Numbered from the stretch's first letter, positions 10,704 through 20,473 are shown. The stretch: 64,000 nt of DNA from Micromonospora echinospora (GCF_900091495.1 NZ_LT607413.1:496001-560000), one strand, 5' to 3'. Program-made: numbers and translations. Notes: generated by a model from the sequence alone, not told the origin.

Positions 10704-10916
10704 TCAGCGGGCGAAGAAGTGCCAGCCGATCCACCACCAGAAGCCGAACAGGCCGATCCGCCCGACCGGCACCGAACCGACCTCGTACTGCATCACGTAC
10801 GCGCAGACGTCGCCGAACGACGGCACCCGGGAGCCCTCCCGGCGGGCCGCCCACTCGACGACGGCGAACAGCACCAGCGAGACCAGGAAGCCGCCGATGG
10901 CCAGGGTCCGCATCAT
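10704..10916 (-). CDS. DUF6186-like small membrane protein
   Basis: A 70-residue protein with one N-terminal hydrophobic segment (TLAIGGFLVSLVLFAVVE) and a C-terminal FGFWWWIGWHFFAR segment. The pattern AARREGSRVPSFGDV between them matches, from memory, the DUF6186 family of actinobacterial membrane proteins. Its start codon overlaps the stop of the preceding gene (ATGA at 10913-10916), which argues for translational coupling and settles the start against a longer upstream frame. Function unknown. Confidence 0.75.
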   Translation of the reverse strand: MMRTLAIGGFLVSLVLFAVVEWAARREGSRVPSFGDVCAYVMQYEVGSVPVGRIGLFGFWWWIGWHFFAR

Positions 10917-11320
10917 CGCCGCACCAACCCCCAGAACGCCGCCAGCCAGGCGAACCAGGCCGCCGAACGGACCAGCGAGTCCTCCAGCAGCGGATCGGCC
11001 AGACGGGAGAAGGTGGGGAAGTCGTCCCCGGCCGCCATGACGAAGGTGGCTCCCTCGAACACCCCGAACACCACCACCGGCAGCACCCACCAGATCGCGC
11101 CGGAGCGCAACCGCTCCGGCGCGGGGCGACGCGGCACCCGGTGGCTCAGCCCGAGCCAGACCAGCACTCCGCCGGTGCCGATGGTGTAGAGGTTCGCCGA
11201 CGTCGAGAAGGAGGGCAGTTGACCTCCTACCAGGGACAGGCAGGCCAGTACGGGCACGACGACCACCGGACGGTCCCAGACCCGGGGTGCCTCGGCGGCG
11301 ATCTCGTGGGGCTGCTCCAT
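10913..11320 (-). CDS. Small multi-pass membrane protein, unknown function
   Basis: A 135-residue protein starting at MEQPHEIAAE (ATG 11320), with about four hydrophobic segments (WDRPVVVVPVLACLSLVG, TIGTGGVLVWLGL, WWVLPVVVFGVFEGATFV, SAAWFAWLAAFWGL). It is coupled to the DUF6186-like gene by an ATGA overlap and lies 54 bases downstream of the DHH phosphoesterase gene. I do not recognise the family. The two coupled genes probably form a membrane pair. Confidence 0.7.
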   Translation of the reverse strand: MEQPHEIAAEAPRVWDRPVVVVPVLACLSLVGGQLPSFSTSANLYTIGTGGVLVWLGLSHRVPRRPAPERLRSGAIWWVLPVVVFGVFEGATFVMAAGDDFPTFSRLADPLLEDSLVRSAAWFAWLAAFWGLVRR

Positions 11321-11374
11321 GCCGCGATTGTCTCCCTCCGTCACGGAGTGCGGAAAGGCCGACACTCCTCGCGG

Positions 11375-12457
11375 TCAGTCCCGCTCCTTCGCCTGCGTCA
11401 ACGCCGAGTCCAGTTCGGCCCGGATCCGGGCCACCACGTCCTGCGCCGTGCCCTGGCCGGTGAACCCGGCCGCGAAGCGGTGCCCGCCGCCGCCCAGGGC
11501 CACCGCGACCCGGCTGACGTCCACCGCGCCCTTGCTACGCAGGGAGACCGCCCACCCGTCCTCGGCGATCTGCTTGAGCACGCCGCTGACGTCCGCCTCG
11601 GCGGTGCACCGCACCGAGTCGATCAGCGGCTCCAGGACGTACGGCCGCTGGTCGTGCCGGTCCAGGTCGGCCAGGGTGGCGTAGGTCCAGACGAAGCCGT
11701 GACCACCGGCCGCCGCCGGTTCCAACCGGGTCCGGCCGAGCACGTCACCGTAGAGACGGACCGCGCCGAAGGGCCGGGTGTCGAAGATCCGCCGGGAGAT
11801 CTCCCCCGGCCTGATGCCGGTGGCGAGCAGCCGGGCCGCCATCCGGTGCACGTCCGGCGTGGTGGCGTCGAAGCGGAACGAGCCGGTGTCGGTGGCCAGC
11901 GCGACGTACAGACACTCGGCGATCTCGGCGTCGAGCGGCACGTCGAGACGGGTCAGCAGCTGCTCGGCGACCACCGAGGTCGCCGCCGCCTGCGGATCGA
12001 CCAGGTGGACGTCGCCGAAACCGGTGTTCGAGGCGTGGTGGTCGAGCACCACCGCCGGGGCCGCGACAGCCAGCCGGTCGACCAGGTCGCCCAGGCGGGA
12101 CTCGCTGGCCGCGTCGAAGCAGAGGACCAGATCCGGGTCCCGGTACGCCTCGGCGGCCGGCACCAGCAGGTCGAGGCCGGGCAGGTCCCGGAAGGGTTCG
12201 GGCACCTCCGGTGGGCCGGGGAAGGTCGCCTGCACCCCGCGCAGACCGAGCCGACGCAGTCCCAGTCCGAAGCCGAGCATGCTGCCCAGCGCGTCCCCGT
12301 CCGGGTTGACGTGGCAGATCAGCAGCACCCGGGAGTCCGGGGTGAGCCGCCGTACCGCGTCGACGGCGGCGGCCCAGTCGGCGCCGGCCGGTCCGGACGG
12401 CACCGACGGCTCCCCGACCAGCAGACCGCCGGTCGGGGAGCCCGGATCGTCGGTCAC
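11375..12457 (-). CDS. DHH-DHHA1 phosphoesterase (NrnA-like oligoribonuclease / pAp phosphatase)
   Basis: A 360-residue cytoplasmic enzyme. The DHH domain shows LLICHVNPDGDALGSMLG, a CFDAASESRLGDL segment and VLDHHASNTGFG. The DHHA1 domain ends with the nucleotide-binding GGGGHRFAAGF motif. NrnA-like proteins degrade nanoRNA to mononucleotides and/or convert pAp to AMP; some cleave cyclic di-AMP products. The start overlaps the rbfA stop (12454-12457), indicating coupling. Pairing with rbfA is conserved in many Gram-positives. Confidence 0.9.
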   Translation of the reverse strand: MTDDPGSPTGGLLVGEPSVPSGPAGADWAAAVDAVRRLTPDSRVLLICHVNPDGDALGSMLGFGLGLRRLGLRGVQATFPGPPEVPEPFRDLPGLDLLVPAAEAYRDPDLVLCFDAASESRLGDLVDRLAVAAPAVVLDHHASNTGFGDVHLVDPQAAATSVVAEQLLTRLDVPLDAEIAECLYVALATDTGSFRFDATTPDVHRMAARLLATGIRPGEISRRIFDTRPFGAVRLYGDVLGRTRLEPAAAGGHGFVWTYATLADLDRHDQRPYVLEPLIDSVRCTAEADVSGVLKQIAEDGWAVSLRSKGAVDVSRVAVALGGGGHRFAAGFTGQGTAQDVVARIRAELDSALTQAKERD

Positions 12458-12942
12458 CGCCGGTCCCGGGCGGCCGACGACACGTCGTCTGACTCGTCGG
12501 ACCCGGCGTCGGACTCCTCGGACTCGTCGTCGACCCGGTACGGCTGGGCGTCCCCGGCATACGCCGCCCCGGCGGCGATGCGCTGCACCTCGGCGTCGGC
12601 GCTGCGGGCCTGGGCGAGCAGGTCGTCGATGTGCTTGACGTGGTCCTGGACGTTGTCCAGGACGAAGGTCAGGGTCGGCGAGTGCCGCAGCCCGAGCGCC
12701 TTGCCGACCGTGCTGCGCAGCATGCCCTTGGCGCTCTCCAGCGCGGCGGCGGTGCCGGCCTGCTCGGCGGCGTCCCCGAGCACCGTGTAGAACACCGTGG
12801 CGTCCCGCAGGTCGGCGGTGATCCGGGCGTCGGTGATGGTGATCATGCCGAGGCGGGGATCCTTGATCTGGCTCCGCACCACCGACGCGACCAGTTCACG
12901 CACCCGTTCGGCGTGCCGGCGTACCTTGGCCGGATCCGTCAT
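12454..12942 (-). CDS. rbfA: 30S ribosome-binding factor A
   Basis: RbfA binds immature 30S particles and helps 16S rRNA 5'-end maturation. The 162-residue protein starts at MTDPAKVRRHAERVRELVAS and contains the KH-like core (DPRLGMITITDARITADLRDATVFYTVLG). The C-terminal 40 residues are acidic and Ser-rich (SEESDAGSDESDD), probably disordered. The ATG at 12942 has GGAGG 8 bases upstream; an in-frame ATG five codons earlier is less likely. It is coupled to the DHH gene. Confidence 0.95.
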   Translation of the reverse strand: MTDPAKVRRHAERVRELVASVVRSQIKDPRLGMITITDARITADLRDATVFYTVLGDAAEQAGTAAALESAKGMLRSTVGKALGLRHSPTLTFVLDNVQDHVKHIDDLLAQARSADAEVQRIAAGAAYAGDAQPYRVDDESEESDAGSDESDDVSSAARDRR

Positions 12943-13089
12943 CTCCGCCACCTCCACGGCATCGACTCCCGGTCCGGACCGGGGCGCGGACGCCGTCGGT
13001 GACCGGACCGGCCAACAGTTCGAACACTACCCGCGCGACCATACGCGTCACGCCCGAGCACCGGCGGCCTTGGCCACCGGCATCCGCCG

Positions 13090-13383
13090 TCAGTCGTCCG
13101 CGCCGTGCAGGCGTCGACGGACCGACAGCAGTTCCACCTCCGGGCGGCCCGCCACCAGGCGCTCGCACGAGTCGAGCACCTCGCGGACGTGGGCCGCCTC
13201 CGCGGCCACCACGGCCACGGCTATCTCCGCCCGACCGTGCAGGTCGAGCGCTCCCACCTCGGCGGCCGACACCTCGAAGCGGCGCAGCGCCGCCACGATC
13301 GGCCGTACGTATGATCTCTTGCTCTTGAGCGACCGGGAATCACCCGGCAGCAGCAGGTCGAAGACCGCGGTTCCGGTGAACAT
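13090..13383 (-). CDS. DUF503 / YlxP family protein
   Basis: A 97-residue protein with the family pattern LLLPGDSRSLKSKRSYVRPIVAALRRF followed by a ferredoxin-like fold with E(I/V)AVAVVAAE. YlxP-like proteins lie between infB and rbfA in many Gram-positives and have been linked to ribosome assembly, but the exact role is unsettled. The start at MFTGTAVFD (13383) is chosen because homology begins there; the longer frame to 13422 runs into the hairpin described next. Confidence 0.88.
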   Translation of the reverse strand: MFTGTAVFDLLLPGDSRSLKSKRSYVRPIVAALRRFEVSAAEVGALDLHGRAEIAVAVVAAEAAHVREVLDSCERLVAGRPEVELLSVRRRLHGADD

Positions 13384-13415
13384 CGCCTCGGACGATACCC
13401 GCCCACCGGCCCCCA

Positions 13416-13458
13416 TGATCAAGGGGTTTACGCCGAGCCGGCGTAAACCCCTTGATCA
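13416..13458. terminator. Perfect 20-bp hairpin after infB
   Basis: TGATCAAGGGGTTTACGCCG (13416-13435) is exactly complementary to 13439-13458 with a 3-base loop, 14 bases beyond the infB stop. It is probably an intrinsic terminator or attenuator between infB and ylxP. Confidence 0.75.
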
Positions 13459-13471
13459 GGTGTCCCGAGCG

Positions 13472-16400
13472 TCAGCTACGGGCCTTCTCGCGCATCTCGA
13501 AGGTCTCGATGATGTCGCCGACCTGGACGTTGTTGTAACCACCCAGGGTCAGACCACACTCGAAGCCCTCGCGCACCTCGGTCGCGTCGTCCTTGAACCG
13601 CTTGAGCGAACTGATCGTGAGGTTGTCCGCCACGACCGCGCCGTCGCGCAGCAGCCGCGCCTTGGCGTTCCGGCGCATGATGCCCGACCGGACGATGCAA
13701 CCGGAGATGTTGCCGACCTTGGACGAACGGAACACGTCGCGGATCTCCGCGGTGCCCAGCTCGACCTCCTCGTACTCCGGCTTGAGCAGGCCCTTGAGCG
13801 CCGCCTCGATCTCCTCGATGGCCTGGTAGATGACGGTGTAGTACCGGATCTCCACGCCCTCGCGGTCGGCGATCTCACGGACCTTGTTGGCGGCCCGCAC
13901 GTTGAAGCCGATGATCGTGACCGCCTCGGACGAGGCGCTCGCGAGCATGACGTCGCTCTCGGTGATCGCGCCCACGCCCCGGTGGATGATCCGAAGCTGG
14001 ACCTCCTCCGGGATGTCGAGGTTGAACAGCGCGTCCTCGAGCGCCTCCACGGAACCGGAGACGTCGCCCTTGAGCACCAGGTTGAGCGAGGTCTTCTCGC
14101 CCTCCTTGAGCTGCTCCATGAGCGTCTCGAGGGTGGCCCGGCCACGGGAGTTGGCGAAGGACGCCGCCCGCCGCCGTGCCTGCCGCTGCTCGGCGATCTG
14201 CCGCACCGTACGGTCGTCCTCGGCGGCCAGGAAGGTGTCACCCGCACCCGGCACCGCGGTCAGACCGAGCACCAGGACCGGACGCGCCGGACCGGCCTCG
14301 ACGACCTGGTTGCCGTTCTCGTCGAGCATCGCCCGGACCCGGCCGTGCGCCCCACCGGCGACGATCGAGTCGCCCGCCCGGAGGGTGCCCTTCTGCACCA
14401 GCACGGTCGCCACCGCGCCACGGCCCTTGTCGAGGTGCGCCTCGATCGCCACACCCTGCGCCGGCCCGTCGATCGGCGCGGTCAGCGACAGCGACGCGTC
14501 GGCGGTCAGCAGGACGGCCTCGAGCAGGTCGTCGATGCCGATGCCGGGCTTGGCCGCGACGTTGACGAACATCGTGTCGCCGCCGTACTCCTCGGCGACC
14601 AGGCCGTACTCGGTCAGCTGCTGGCGGACCTTGTCCGGGTTGGCCTCCGGCTTGTCGACCTTGTTGACCGCGACCACGATCGGCACGTCAGCCGCCTTGG
14701 CGTGGTTGAGCGCCTCGATCGTCTGCGGCATCACGCCGTCGTCGGCCGCGACCACCAGCACCACGATGTCGGTGACCTGGGCACCACGGGCACGCATGGC
14801 GGTGAACGCCTCGTGACCCGGGGTGTCGATGAAGGTCACCGCCCGGTCCTCGCCCTCGTGCGGGACGTGGACCTGGTAGGCACCGATGTGCTGGGTGATG
14901 CCGCCCGCCTCGCCGGCCACGACGTTCGCCTTGCGGATCGCGTCGAGCAGCTTGGTCTTACCGTGGTCGACGTGACCCATGACGGTCACCACCGGCGCAC
15001 GGCTGACCAGGCGGTCCTCCGCGACCTCGGCGTCGAGGTCGATGTTGAACTGCGCGAGCAGCTCGCGGTCCTCGTCCTCCGGGCTGACGATCTGGACGTT
15101 GAAGCCCAGGTGCTCACCCAGCAGCAGCAGGGTGTCGTCGGAGCAGGACTGGGTCGCGGTGACCATCTCGCCCAGGTTGAACATCTCCTGGACCAGCGAA
15201 CCCGGGTTGGCGTTGATCTTGTCGGCGAAGTCCGACAGCGAGGCGCCACGGGAGAGCCGGACGACCTGACCCTGACCCCGGGGCGCGCCCGAGCTCATGG
15301 TCGGAGCCGACAGGTTGTCGAACTCCTGTCTGCGCTGCTTCTTGGACTTGCGGCCACGGGTCGGCCGGCCACCCGGACGCCCGAAGGCACCCGCGGCACC
15401 GCCGCCACGGCCACGACCGCCACCACCGGGACGACCGCCACCGCCGGCCGGCCCGCCGGGACGGAACCCGCCACCGGCACCGGCACCGCCGCCGCCCCCA
15501 CCGGGACCGCCACGGAAGCCACCGCCACCGCCGCCGCCCCCACCGGGACCGCCACGGAAGCCACCGCCACCGCCGCCGCCCCCACCGGGGCCACCACGGA
15601 AGCCACCGCCACCGCCGCCGCCACCGGGACGGCCCGCGCCGCCGCCGGGGCGACCCGCGCCGGGACCACCCGGACGACCGGGACGCTGGCTCGGCATGGA
15701 GGCCGGGCTGGGCCGGGGCGGCATGGAGGCCGGACTCGGCCGGGGCGGCATCGAGGCCGGACTCGGCCGGGGACCACCGGCGCTGGACGCCGGCGGACGC
15801 GGCTGGCCGCCGCCGGAGATCCCGAACGGGTTGTTGCCCGCGCCACGGGCCGGCGGACGACCGCCGGGGCCGGGACGACCCGGAGCCGGGGTGCCGGTAC
15901 GACCGGCGGCCGGCGAACCCGGGCGGGGCGGGATCGCACCCGGACCCGGACCCGGCCGCGGGCCGGGGCGGGTGGTGCCATCCGTCGGGGGCTCCCGGCG
16001 GACGTTGTCACGCTGCTGCTGCCGGGCGGCCTGCGCGGCCTTGACCGCGGCCTCCTGGTCAGCCTTCAGCTGGGCCGCGCGCGCCTCGGCGGCGGCGACC
16101 TCGATGTCGTGGGCACTCGCCGGCTTGGCGACCGGGGTCGCCGAGGGCGGCGGGCCGGGAACCGGTCCCTTCGGCTTCGGACCGGGCACCGCCGGCCGCC
16201 GGGGCGGCATCGGCTTGGCCGAGATCCGGGGCTCGCCGGGGACCGGCGGCGGGGTCGGGGTGGGCCTCGGGGCCGGGCTCGGGGTGGCCGCCGCCGGAGC
16301 GGACGGCGCCGAGCTCTCGGCCGACGCGACGAATGCGCCCCGCAGACGTCGGGCGACGGGCGCCTCGACGGTGCTGGACGCGGACTTCACGAACTCGCCC

Positions 16401-16483
16401 ATTTCCTTCAACTTGGCGAGAACTGTCTTACTCTCGACCCCGAGCTCCTTAGCCAGCTCGTGTACGCGGGCCTTACCTGCCAC
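13472..16483 (-). CDS. infB: Translation initiation factor IF-2
   Basis: A 1003-residue GTPase that places initiator tRNA on the 30S subunit. Order: an N-terminal IF2_N motif ([23 protein letters not shown]); a long Pro/Gly/Arg-rich linker to about residue 390; a second IF2_N-like segment; the GTPase with G1 GHVDHGKT near residue 501 and the other G motifs ([13 protein letters not shown]); then domains II-IV. The linker contains three copies of a 14-residue Gly-rich unit. The GTG at 16483 is preferred because the conserved [10 protein letters not shown] begins there and GAGGAG precedes it closely. Confidence 0.97.
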   Translation of the reverse strand: MAGKARVHELAKELGVESKTVLAKLKEMGEFVKSASSTVEAPVARRLRGAFVASAESSAPSAPAAATPSPAPRPTPTPPPVPGEPRISAKPMPPRRPAVPGPKPKGPVPGPPPSATPVAKPASAHDIEVAAAEARAAQLKADQEAAVKAAQAARQQQRDNVRREPPTDGTTRPGPRPGPGPGAIPPRPGSPAAGRTGTPAPGRPGPGGRPPARGAGNNPFGISGGGQPRPPASSAGGPRPSPASMPPRPSPASMPPRPSPASMPSQRPGRPGGPGAGRPGGGAGRPGGGGGGGGFRGGPGGGGGGGGGFRGGPGGGGGGGGGFRGGPGGGGGGAGAGGGFRPGGPAGGGGRPGGGGRGRGGGAAGAFGRPGGRPTRGRKSKKQRRQEFDNLSAPTMSSGAPRGQGQVVRLSRGASLSDFADKINANPGSLVQEMFNLGEMVTATQSCSDDTLLLLGEHLGFNVQIVSPEDEDRELLAQFNIDLDAEVAEDRLVSRAPVVTVMGHVDHGKTKLLDAIRKANVVAGEAGGITQHIGAYQVHVPHEGEDRAVTFIDTPGHEAFTAMRARGAQVTDIVVLVVAADDGVMPQTIEALNHAKAADVPIVVAVNKVDKPEANPDKVRQQLTEYGLVAEEYGGDTMFVNVAAKPGIGIDDLLEAVLLTADASLSLTAPIDGPAQGVAIEAHLDKGRGAVATVLVQKGTLRAGDSIVAGGAHGRVRAMLDENGNQVVEAGPARPVLVLGLTAVPGAGDTFLAAEDDRTVRQIAEQRQARRRAASFANSRGRATLETLMEQLKEGEKTSLNLVLKGDVSGSVEALEDALFNLDIPEEVQLRIIHRGVGAITESDVMLASASSEAVTIIGFNVRAANKVREIADREGVEIRYYTVIYQAIEEIEAALKGLLKPEYEEVELGTAEIRDVFRSSKVGNISGCIVRSGIMRRNAKARLLRDGAVVADNLTISSLKRFKDDATEVREGFECGLTLGGYNNVQVGDIIETFEMREKARS
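15490..15627. repeat. Three 42-bp tandem repeats in infB
   Basis: A 42-nucleotide unit starts at about 15501, 15543 and 15585. It encodes 14 residues of the type [14 protein letters not shown] within the IF-2 linker. The last copy is slightly diverged. Confidence 0.8.
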
Positions 16484-16576
16484 TGCACTCCTCACTCCGA
16501 GGTCGTGCGGGCAGCACCCGCAGCGACCTCACTCCTGCACTTGAAGCCTGGTCATTTCAGGGACTTCATCGTGTGC

Positions 16577-16909
16577 TCATGTCGGTCGTCCTACCTTGCT
16601 AGCGACTCCCGTCCGGTCGGGCTGACCGGACGTGAAGCTTGGCGCATCGACGTACTTCGCCAGTTCGCCATGATCGGGAACCCCGGCGACACGCAACGCA
16701 CGCCCGAAGGCGCGGCGTCGCACCGCCTGCGCGAAGCAGGCCGGACCCGGGTGCAGGTTCGCCCCTCGACCCGGCAGCCTGCGGGCCGGATCGGGTCGGA
16801 GGCTGTGACCAGCCTCGTCGCCAACCGCGACGATCCGCAGGAGTTCGCTGGCCGGCGCCCGTTTCCGGCAACCCACACAGGTGCGCTCCGGCTGCGCGCG
16901 TCGTACCAC
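16577..16909 (-). CDS. YlxR/DUF448 RNA-binding protein (RnpM-like)
   Basis: A 110-residue protein with the family signature RTCVGCRKRAP near the N-terminus and a C-terminal GRGANLHPGPACFAQAVRRRAFGRAL segment. YlxR is encoded between nusA and infB in most Gram-positives. In Bacillus the homologue modulates RNase P (RnpM); transfer of that role to this protein is inference. It starts with GTG at 16909, 15 bases after nusA. Confidence 0.92.
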   Translation of the reverse strand: MVRRAQPERTCVGCRKRAPASELLRIVAVGDEAGHSLRPDPARRLPGRGANLHPGPACFAQAVRRRAFGRALRVAGVPDHGELAKYVDAPSFTSGQPDRTGVASKVGRPT

Positions 16910-16924
16910 TGAAGAAGTCTACCC

Positions 16925-17968
16925 CTAGCTGCTCGAGATCGCTCCGCCCGGCTCCGGGACGTGATCAGCACCGCGCCGCCCGGCCGGGGCCGACTGCTCG
17001 GCGTCCGACCGGATGTCGATCCGCCAACCGGTCAGGCGGGCAGCAAGCCGGGCATTCTGCCCTTCCCGGCCGATCGCCAGGGAGAGCTGGAAGTCGGGCA
17101 CGGTGACCCGGGCCGTCCGGGTGGCCAGGTCGACCACCTCGACCCGGAGCGCCTTGGCCGGCGACAACGCGTTGCCCACGAAGGTCGCCGGATCGTCCGA
17201 CCAGTCGATGATGTCGATCTTCTCGCCGTGCAGCTCGCTCATCACCGCGCGGACCCGCTGCCCCATCGGGCCGATGCAGGCACCCTTGGCGTTGACCCCG
17301 GGCGTGGTGGAGCGGACCGCGATCTTCGTACGGTGACCCGCCTCACGCGCGATGGCGCTGATCTCGACGGTGCCGTCGGCGATCTCCGGCACCTCCAGGG
17401 CGAAGAGCTTCTTCACCAGCGCCGGGTGGGAGCGGGAGAGGGTGATCTGCGGACCCCGCATGCCCTTGGCCACGTGCACCACCACGCAGCGGATCCGCTC
17501 GCCGTGCCGAGGGTGCTCACCGGGCACCTGCTCGGACTGGGGCAGGACGCCCTCCAGCTTGCCCAGGTCGACGCTGATGATGCCCTTCTCGGCACGGGCC
17601 TCGTGCGCCTGGACCACGCCGGTGACCAGGTCACCGTCGCGCCCCACGTACTCGCCGAAGTGCACCTCGTCGGTGGCCTCCCGCAGCCGCTGGAGGATCA
17701 CCTGCTTGGCGGTCATCGCGGCGATCCGACCGAAGTCGTGCGGGGTGTCGTCGACCTCCCGCACCACGGTGCCGTCAGGGTCCAGCTCCTGGGCGTACAC
17801 CAGGGCCTGGCCGGTCTTGCGGTCGATCTCCACCCGGGCGTGCGACTGGGCGCCCTCGGTGTGCCGGTACGCGGTCAGCAGCGCGGTCTCGATCGCCGCG
17901 AGGATCGTGTCGAACGGGATCTCCCGCTCGCGCTCCAGTGCGCGCAGCGCCGCGAGGTCGATGTTCAC
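16925..17968 (-). CDS. nusA: Transcription termination/antitermination factor NusA
   Basis: A 347-residue protein, the usual short actinobacterial form without the C-terminal acidic repeats. It has an N-terminal RNA-polymerase-binding domain, an S1 domain ([11 protein letters not shown]...[15 protein letters not shown]) and two KH domains with [26 protein letters not shown] and [24 protein letters not shown]. It starts with GTG and overlaps the rimP stop (GTGA at 17965-17968). Confidence 0.96.
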   Translation of the reverse strand: MNIDLAALRALEREREIPFDTILAAIETALLTAYRHTEGAQSHARVEIDRKTGQALVYAQELDPDGTVVREVDDTPHDFGRIAAMTAKQVILQRLREATDEVHFGEYVGRDGDLVTGVVQAHEARAEKGIISVDLGKLEGVLPQSEQVPGEHPRHGERIRCVVVHVAKGMRGPQITLSRSHPALVKKLFALEVPEIADGTVEISAIAREAGHRTKIAVRSTTPGVNAKGACIGPMGQRVRAVMSELHGEKIDIIDWSDDPATFVGNALSPAKALRVEVVDLATRTARVTVPDFQLSLAIGREGQNARLAARLTGWRIDIRSDAEQSAPAGRRGADHVPEPGGAISSS

Positions 17969-18627
17969 CTCTCCTCGTCCTCCACATCATCTTCGTCGTC
18001 GATGTCGTCGATGTCGGCCTCGTCGGTGGCGTCGAACTCTTCCGCCTCGTCGATCTCGTCGAGGCGGTTGAACTCGACCTGCACCCGCCCGGGGCCGAGT
18101 TCGGCGTAGGTCCACTCCGCGCGCTCGCCGTCCACGTCGAGCACCACGCGCTCGTCGTCCGCCTCGAGCACCCGGCCGGTGACCTGGCGGTCCCCCGGCT
18201 GCCCGGCGCGCTGTTCCGGCACGGCGGTCCGGGCCGTCACCCGCACCAGCCGGCCGACGTTGCGGCGCCAGTGGCGGGGCAGCGTGAGCGGGCGGTCCAC
18301 GCCCGGAGAGCTCACTTCGAGCTGGTACTCCCCCGCGACGATGTCGCCGCTCGCCTCCTCCGCCGCGTCCAGCGCCGAGGAGACCGCCCGGGAGACGTCG
18401 GCCACCGCGTCCAGGCTGACGCCCCGGTCACCGTCGACGATCACCCGGACCACGTGCCGGCGTCCGGCCCGCGAGACGGAGAGGTCCTCCAGGTCGTACC
18501 CGGCGGCGACCACCACCGGCTCGATCACGGCCCGCAGCCGGGCCCGGCGGGCGGCGAGATCCCCGCGCGGCGCACCGGTGGGACGGGGTCTCCCCGTCGG
18601 CCTGGTGGCACGGCCACGCTGCGTCAT
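17965..18627 (-). CDS. rimP: Ribosome maturation factor RimP
   Basis: A 220-residue protein needed for 30S maturation. Conserved segments include [44 protein letters not shown] and [14 protein letters not shown]. The last 30 residues are highly acidic ([24 protein letters not shown]). MTQRGR at 18627 is preferred because GAGGGG precedes it at good spacing; the frame is open further upstream but the sequence there is not family-like. It is the first gene of the rimP-nusA-ylxR-infB operon, so the promoter should lie in 18628-18783. Confidence 0.94.
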   Translation of the reverse strand: MTQRGRATRPTGRPRPTGAPRGDLAARRARLRAVIEPVVVAAGYDLEDLSVSRAGRRHVVRVIVDGDRGVSLDAVADVSRAVSSALDAAEEASGDIVAGEYQLEVSSPGVDRPLTLPRHWRRNVGRLVRVTARTAVPEQRAGQPGDRQVTGRVLEADDERVVLDVDGERAEWTYAELGPGRVQVEFNRLDEIDEAEEFDATDEADIDDIDDEDDVEDEER

Positions 18628-18783
18628 CTCGCGCACCCCTCTCAACTCGACGGCGCCCGGTCGGGCAGCCACGGCGACACGCCACCGGCGCGATTCGCCA
18701 CCGGTGGCTGCGCAGAGCGTAACGCGCCGTCGGCCGGACCGGCCGGGCGGCGCACCGACGCCGTTGCCCGCGAACGGTAGCGG

Positions 18784-19308
18784 ATGGTGTTGACTTGTCC
18801 GGTGGGGATTCGCAGAGCAACACAGCGCGACGGAACGGCCGGACATTCCCGGCGAAAGTTACTGCGGACCGGTGCCCTCCTGGTCCTCGGCGGAGCCACC
18901 GTCCCGGTGGCCGGCTGCGGACTCCTCGACCGGGACGACCCGCCGCCACCACCCGACCCGCTCCAGCCCCTGATCGACGGCGCGCTCGCCCTGGCGGCCC
19001 GGTACCGGGCCGCGATCGGCGCCGACCCGACGCTCACCGCGCGACTCACCCCGATCGCCGACGCGCACCACGCGCACGCCACCGAGCTGGCGGCGGCGAT
19101 CGGCGTGGCCCTCCCCTCGCCCAGCCCGGTGGCGTCGACCACCGCTCCCGCCGGTGACGCCGCCACCGTCCTCGCCGAGCTCCGCGCGGCCGAGGAGCGC
19201 GCACGCGCGGAGGCGGCGACCTTCTGCGCACAGGCCCCGGCCGACCGGGCCGCCCTGGTCGGGTCGATCGCCGCGGCGCGCGCCACGCACGCGGAGGTGC
19301 TGCGGTGA
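18784..19308 (+). CDS. Putative lipoprotein with helical (ferritin-like?) core
   Basis: A 174-residue protein with an N-terminal [23 protein letters not shown] segment: basic residues, a hydrophobic core and a lipobox VAGC, so probably a secreted lipoprotein, possibly Tat-dependent (RRKLL). After a Pro-rich spacer comes a helical region with an [16 protein letters not shown] motif, reminiscent of DUF4439-type ferritin-like bundles. The start is uncertain (ATG 18784, GTG 18787 or GTG 18802). It overlaps the next gene by 4 bases (GTGA at 19305-19308), so the two are coupled and may act together. Confidence 0.65.
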   Translation: MVLTCPVGIRRATQRDGTAGHSRRKLLRTGALLVLGGATVPVAGCGLLDRDDPPPPPDPLQPLIDGALALAARYRAAIGADPTLTARLTPIADAHHAHATELAAAIGVALPSPSPVASTTAPAGDAATVLAELRAAEERARAEAATFCAQAPADRAALVGSIAAARATHAEVLR

Positions 19309-19733
19309 CCGCCGAGGAGGCGCTGGCCGCCGCGCTGACCGCCGAGTACGCGGCGATCTTCGCGTACGGGCCGATCGGGGTACGACTCACCGACGCCGCC
19401 CGGCGGGCCGCCCGGGAGGCGGAGGCCGCGCACCGGCGTCGCCGGGACGACCTGGTGCTGCGGCTGAGCACCGGCAGCGGCGCCGTCCCGGCCGACCGGG
19501 CCGGCTACGCGCTGCCCTACCCGGTCACCGACGCCGCGAGCGCGCTGCGGCTGGCGGTCGAGGTGGAGGAACGCACCGCCGGACACTGGCGGGCGGCGCT
19601 GGCGGCGACCACCGACGCGGAACGCGCCCTGGCCCTGGCGGCGCTGACCGACTGCGCGCTGCGGGCGACCCGCTGGCGGCGCACCGCCGGCATCACGCCG
19701 TCGACCGTCCCGTTCCCCGGTCGCCCCTCCTGA
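19305..19733 (+). CDS. DUF4439 ferritin-like domain protein
   Basis: A 142-residue all-helical protein. The pattern EEALAAALTAEYAAIFAYGPIG followed by EAEAAHRRRRDDLVLRL matches the actinobacterial DUF4439 ferritin-like family, which has a four-helix bundle with Glu/His pairs that could bind metal. The second half repeats the theme with EVEERTAGHWRAALAATTDAERALAL. Translation is coupled to the upstream lipoprotein gene by a GTGA overlap. Metal binding is inference. The stop codon sits in the first unit of a tandem array. Confidence 0.75.
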   Translation: MTAEEALAAALTAEYAAIFAYGPIGVRLTDAARRAAREAEAAHRRRRDDLVLRLSTGSGAVPADRAGYALPYPVTDAASALRLAVEVEERTAGHWRAALAATTDAERALALAALTDCALRATRWRRTAGITPSTVPFPGRPS

Positions 19734-19865
19734 CCCGGTCGCCCCTCCCGACCCGGTGGCCCCGACCGGACCCGGTCGCCCCTGCCGTCCCGGTGGCCCC
19801 GAGCGGACCCGGCCGCGCCTGCCGTCCCGGCGGCCCCGACGGACCCGGTCGCCGCCACGGGCCCG
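19719..19865. repeat. Degenerate 18-19 bp tandem array
   Basis: About eight units of the type CGGTCGCCCCTCCCGACC, alternating with CGGTGGCCCCGACCGGACC, begin within the last codons of the DUF4439 gene and fill most of the gap to the next gene. Confidence 0.65.
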
Positions 19866-19930
19866 GCCGGCTCGGCCGGCGTCGGGTGTCCCTGCTGACA
19901 CCGTCGACGCCGGCCGGCAGACTGGGCGGC

Positions 19931-20431
19931 GTGTCCGTACTGGGAACCCTCGCCCGTCGTCTCGGGCACCGACGCTGGTTCGCCGCGGCCGGTCGCCTGC
20001 TCGTCCCCGCCGACCGGCTGGTCGGACGACTCACCCGGGGCCGGGTGGTCGCCCTCGGGCTGATCCCGTCCCTGGTGATCACCACCACCGGACGCCGCTC
20101 CGGCCGGCCGCGCAGCAACCCGCTGCTGTACGTGCCGGACGGCGACGGGTACGTGGTGGTCGGGTCGAACTGGGGACAGCCGAGTCAACCGGCCTGGGCG
20201 CTGAACCTGATCGCCGAACCGACCGCCGAGGTGACCCTCGCCGGACGCCGGATCCCGGTGCGGGCCGAGCTGGCCACCGGCGCGGAACGGGAGCGGCTCT
20301 GGCGGCTCCTGGTGACCGAGTGGCCGGCCTACCGCACGTACGCGCAGCGGGCCGGCGACCGGGAGATCCGCGTGTTCCGGCTCGTCCCCACGGGCGCGGC
20401 GGGAACCGGCGGAGCCGCCTCCGCCGACTAG
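19931..20431 (+). CDS. Deazaflavin/nitroreductase (DDN) family oxidoreductase
   Basis: A 166-residue protein with a split beta-barrel flavin/deazaflavin-binding fold. The conserved sequence LVITTTGRRSGRPRSNPLLYVPDGDGYVVVGSNWGQPSQPAWALNLIAEPTAEV is the signature of the F420-dependent DDN family (nitroreductase family deazaflavin-dependent oxidoreductase). GTG at 19931 is chosen because family homology begins soon after; the open frame upstream runs into the tandem array. The substrate is unknown; the members studied reduce quinones or nitroimidazoles with F420H2. Confidence 0.85.
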   Translation: MSVLGTLARRLGHRRWFAAAGRLLVPADRLVGRLTRGRVVALGLIPSLVITTTGRRSGRPRSNPLLYVPDGDGYVVVGSNWGQPSQPAWALNLIAEPTAEVTLAGRRIPVRAELATGAERERLWRLLVTEWPAYRTYAQRAGDREIRVFRLVPTGAAGTGGAASAD

Positions 20432-20473
20432 GGTGGGCCGGGACCGCGACGCACGCAGTGAGGTGATGGGCGG

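Noticed and set aside
12797..16912. A 1371-residue plus-strand frame antisense to infB
   Set aside because: It crosses several genuine gene boundaries (rbfA, ylxP, infB, ylxR) without its own start signal, so it is an artefact of GC bias.
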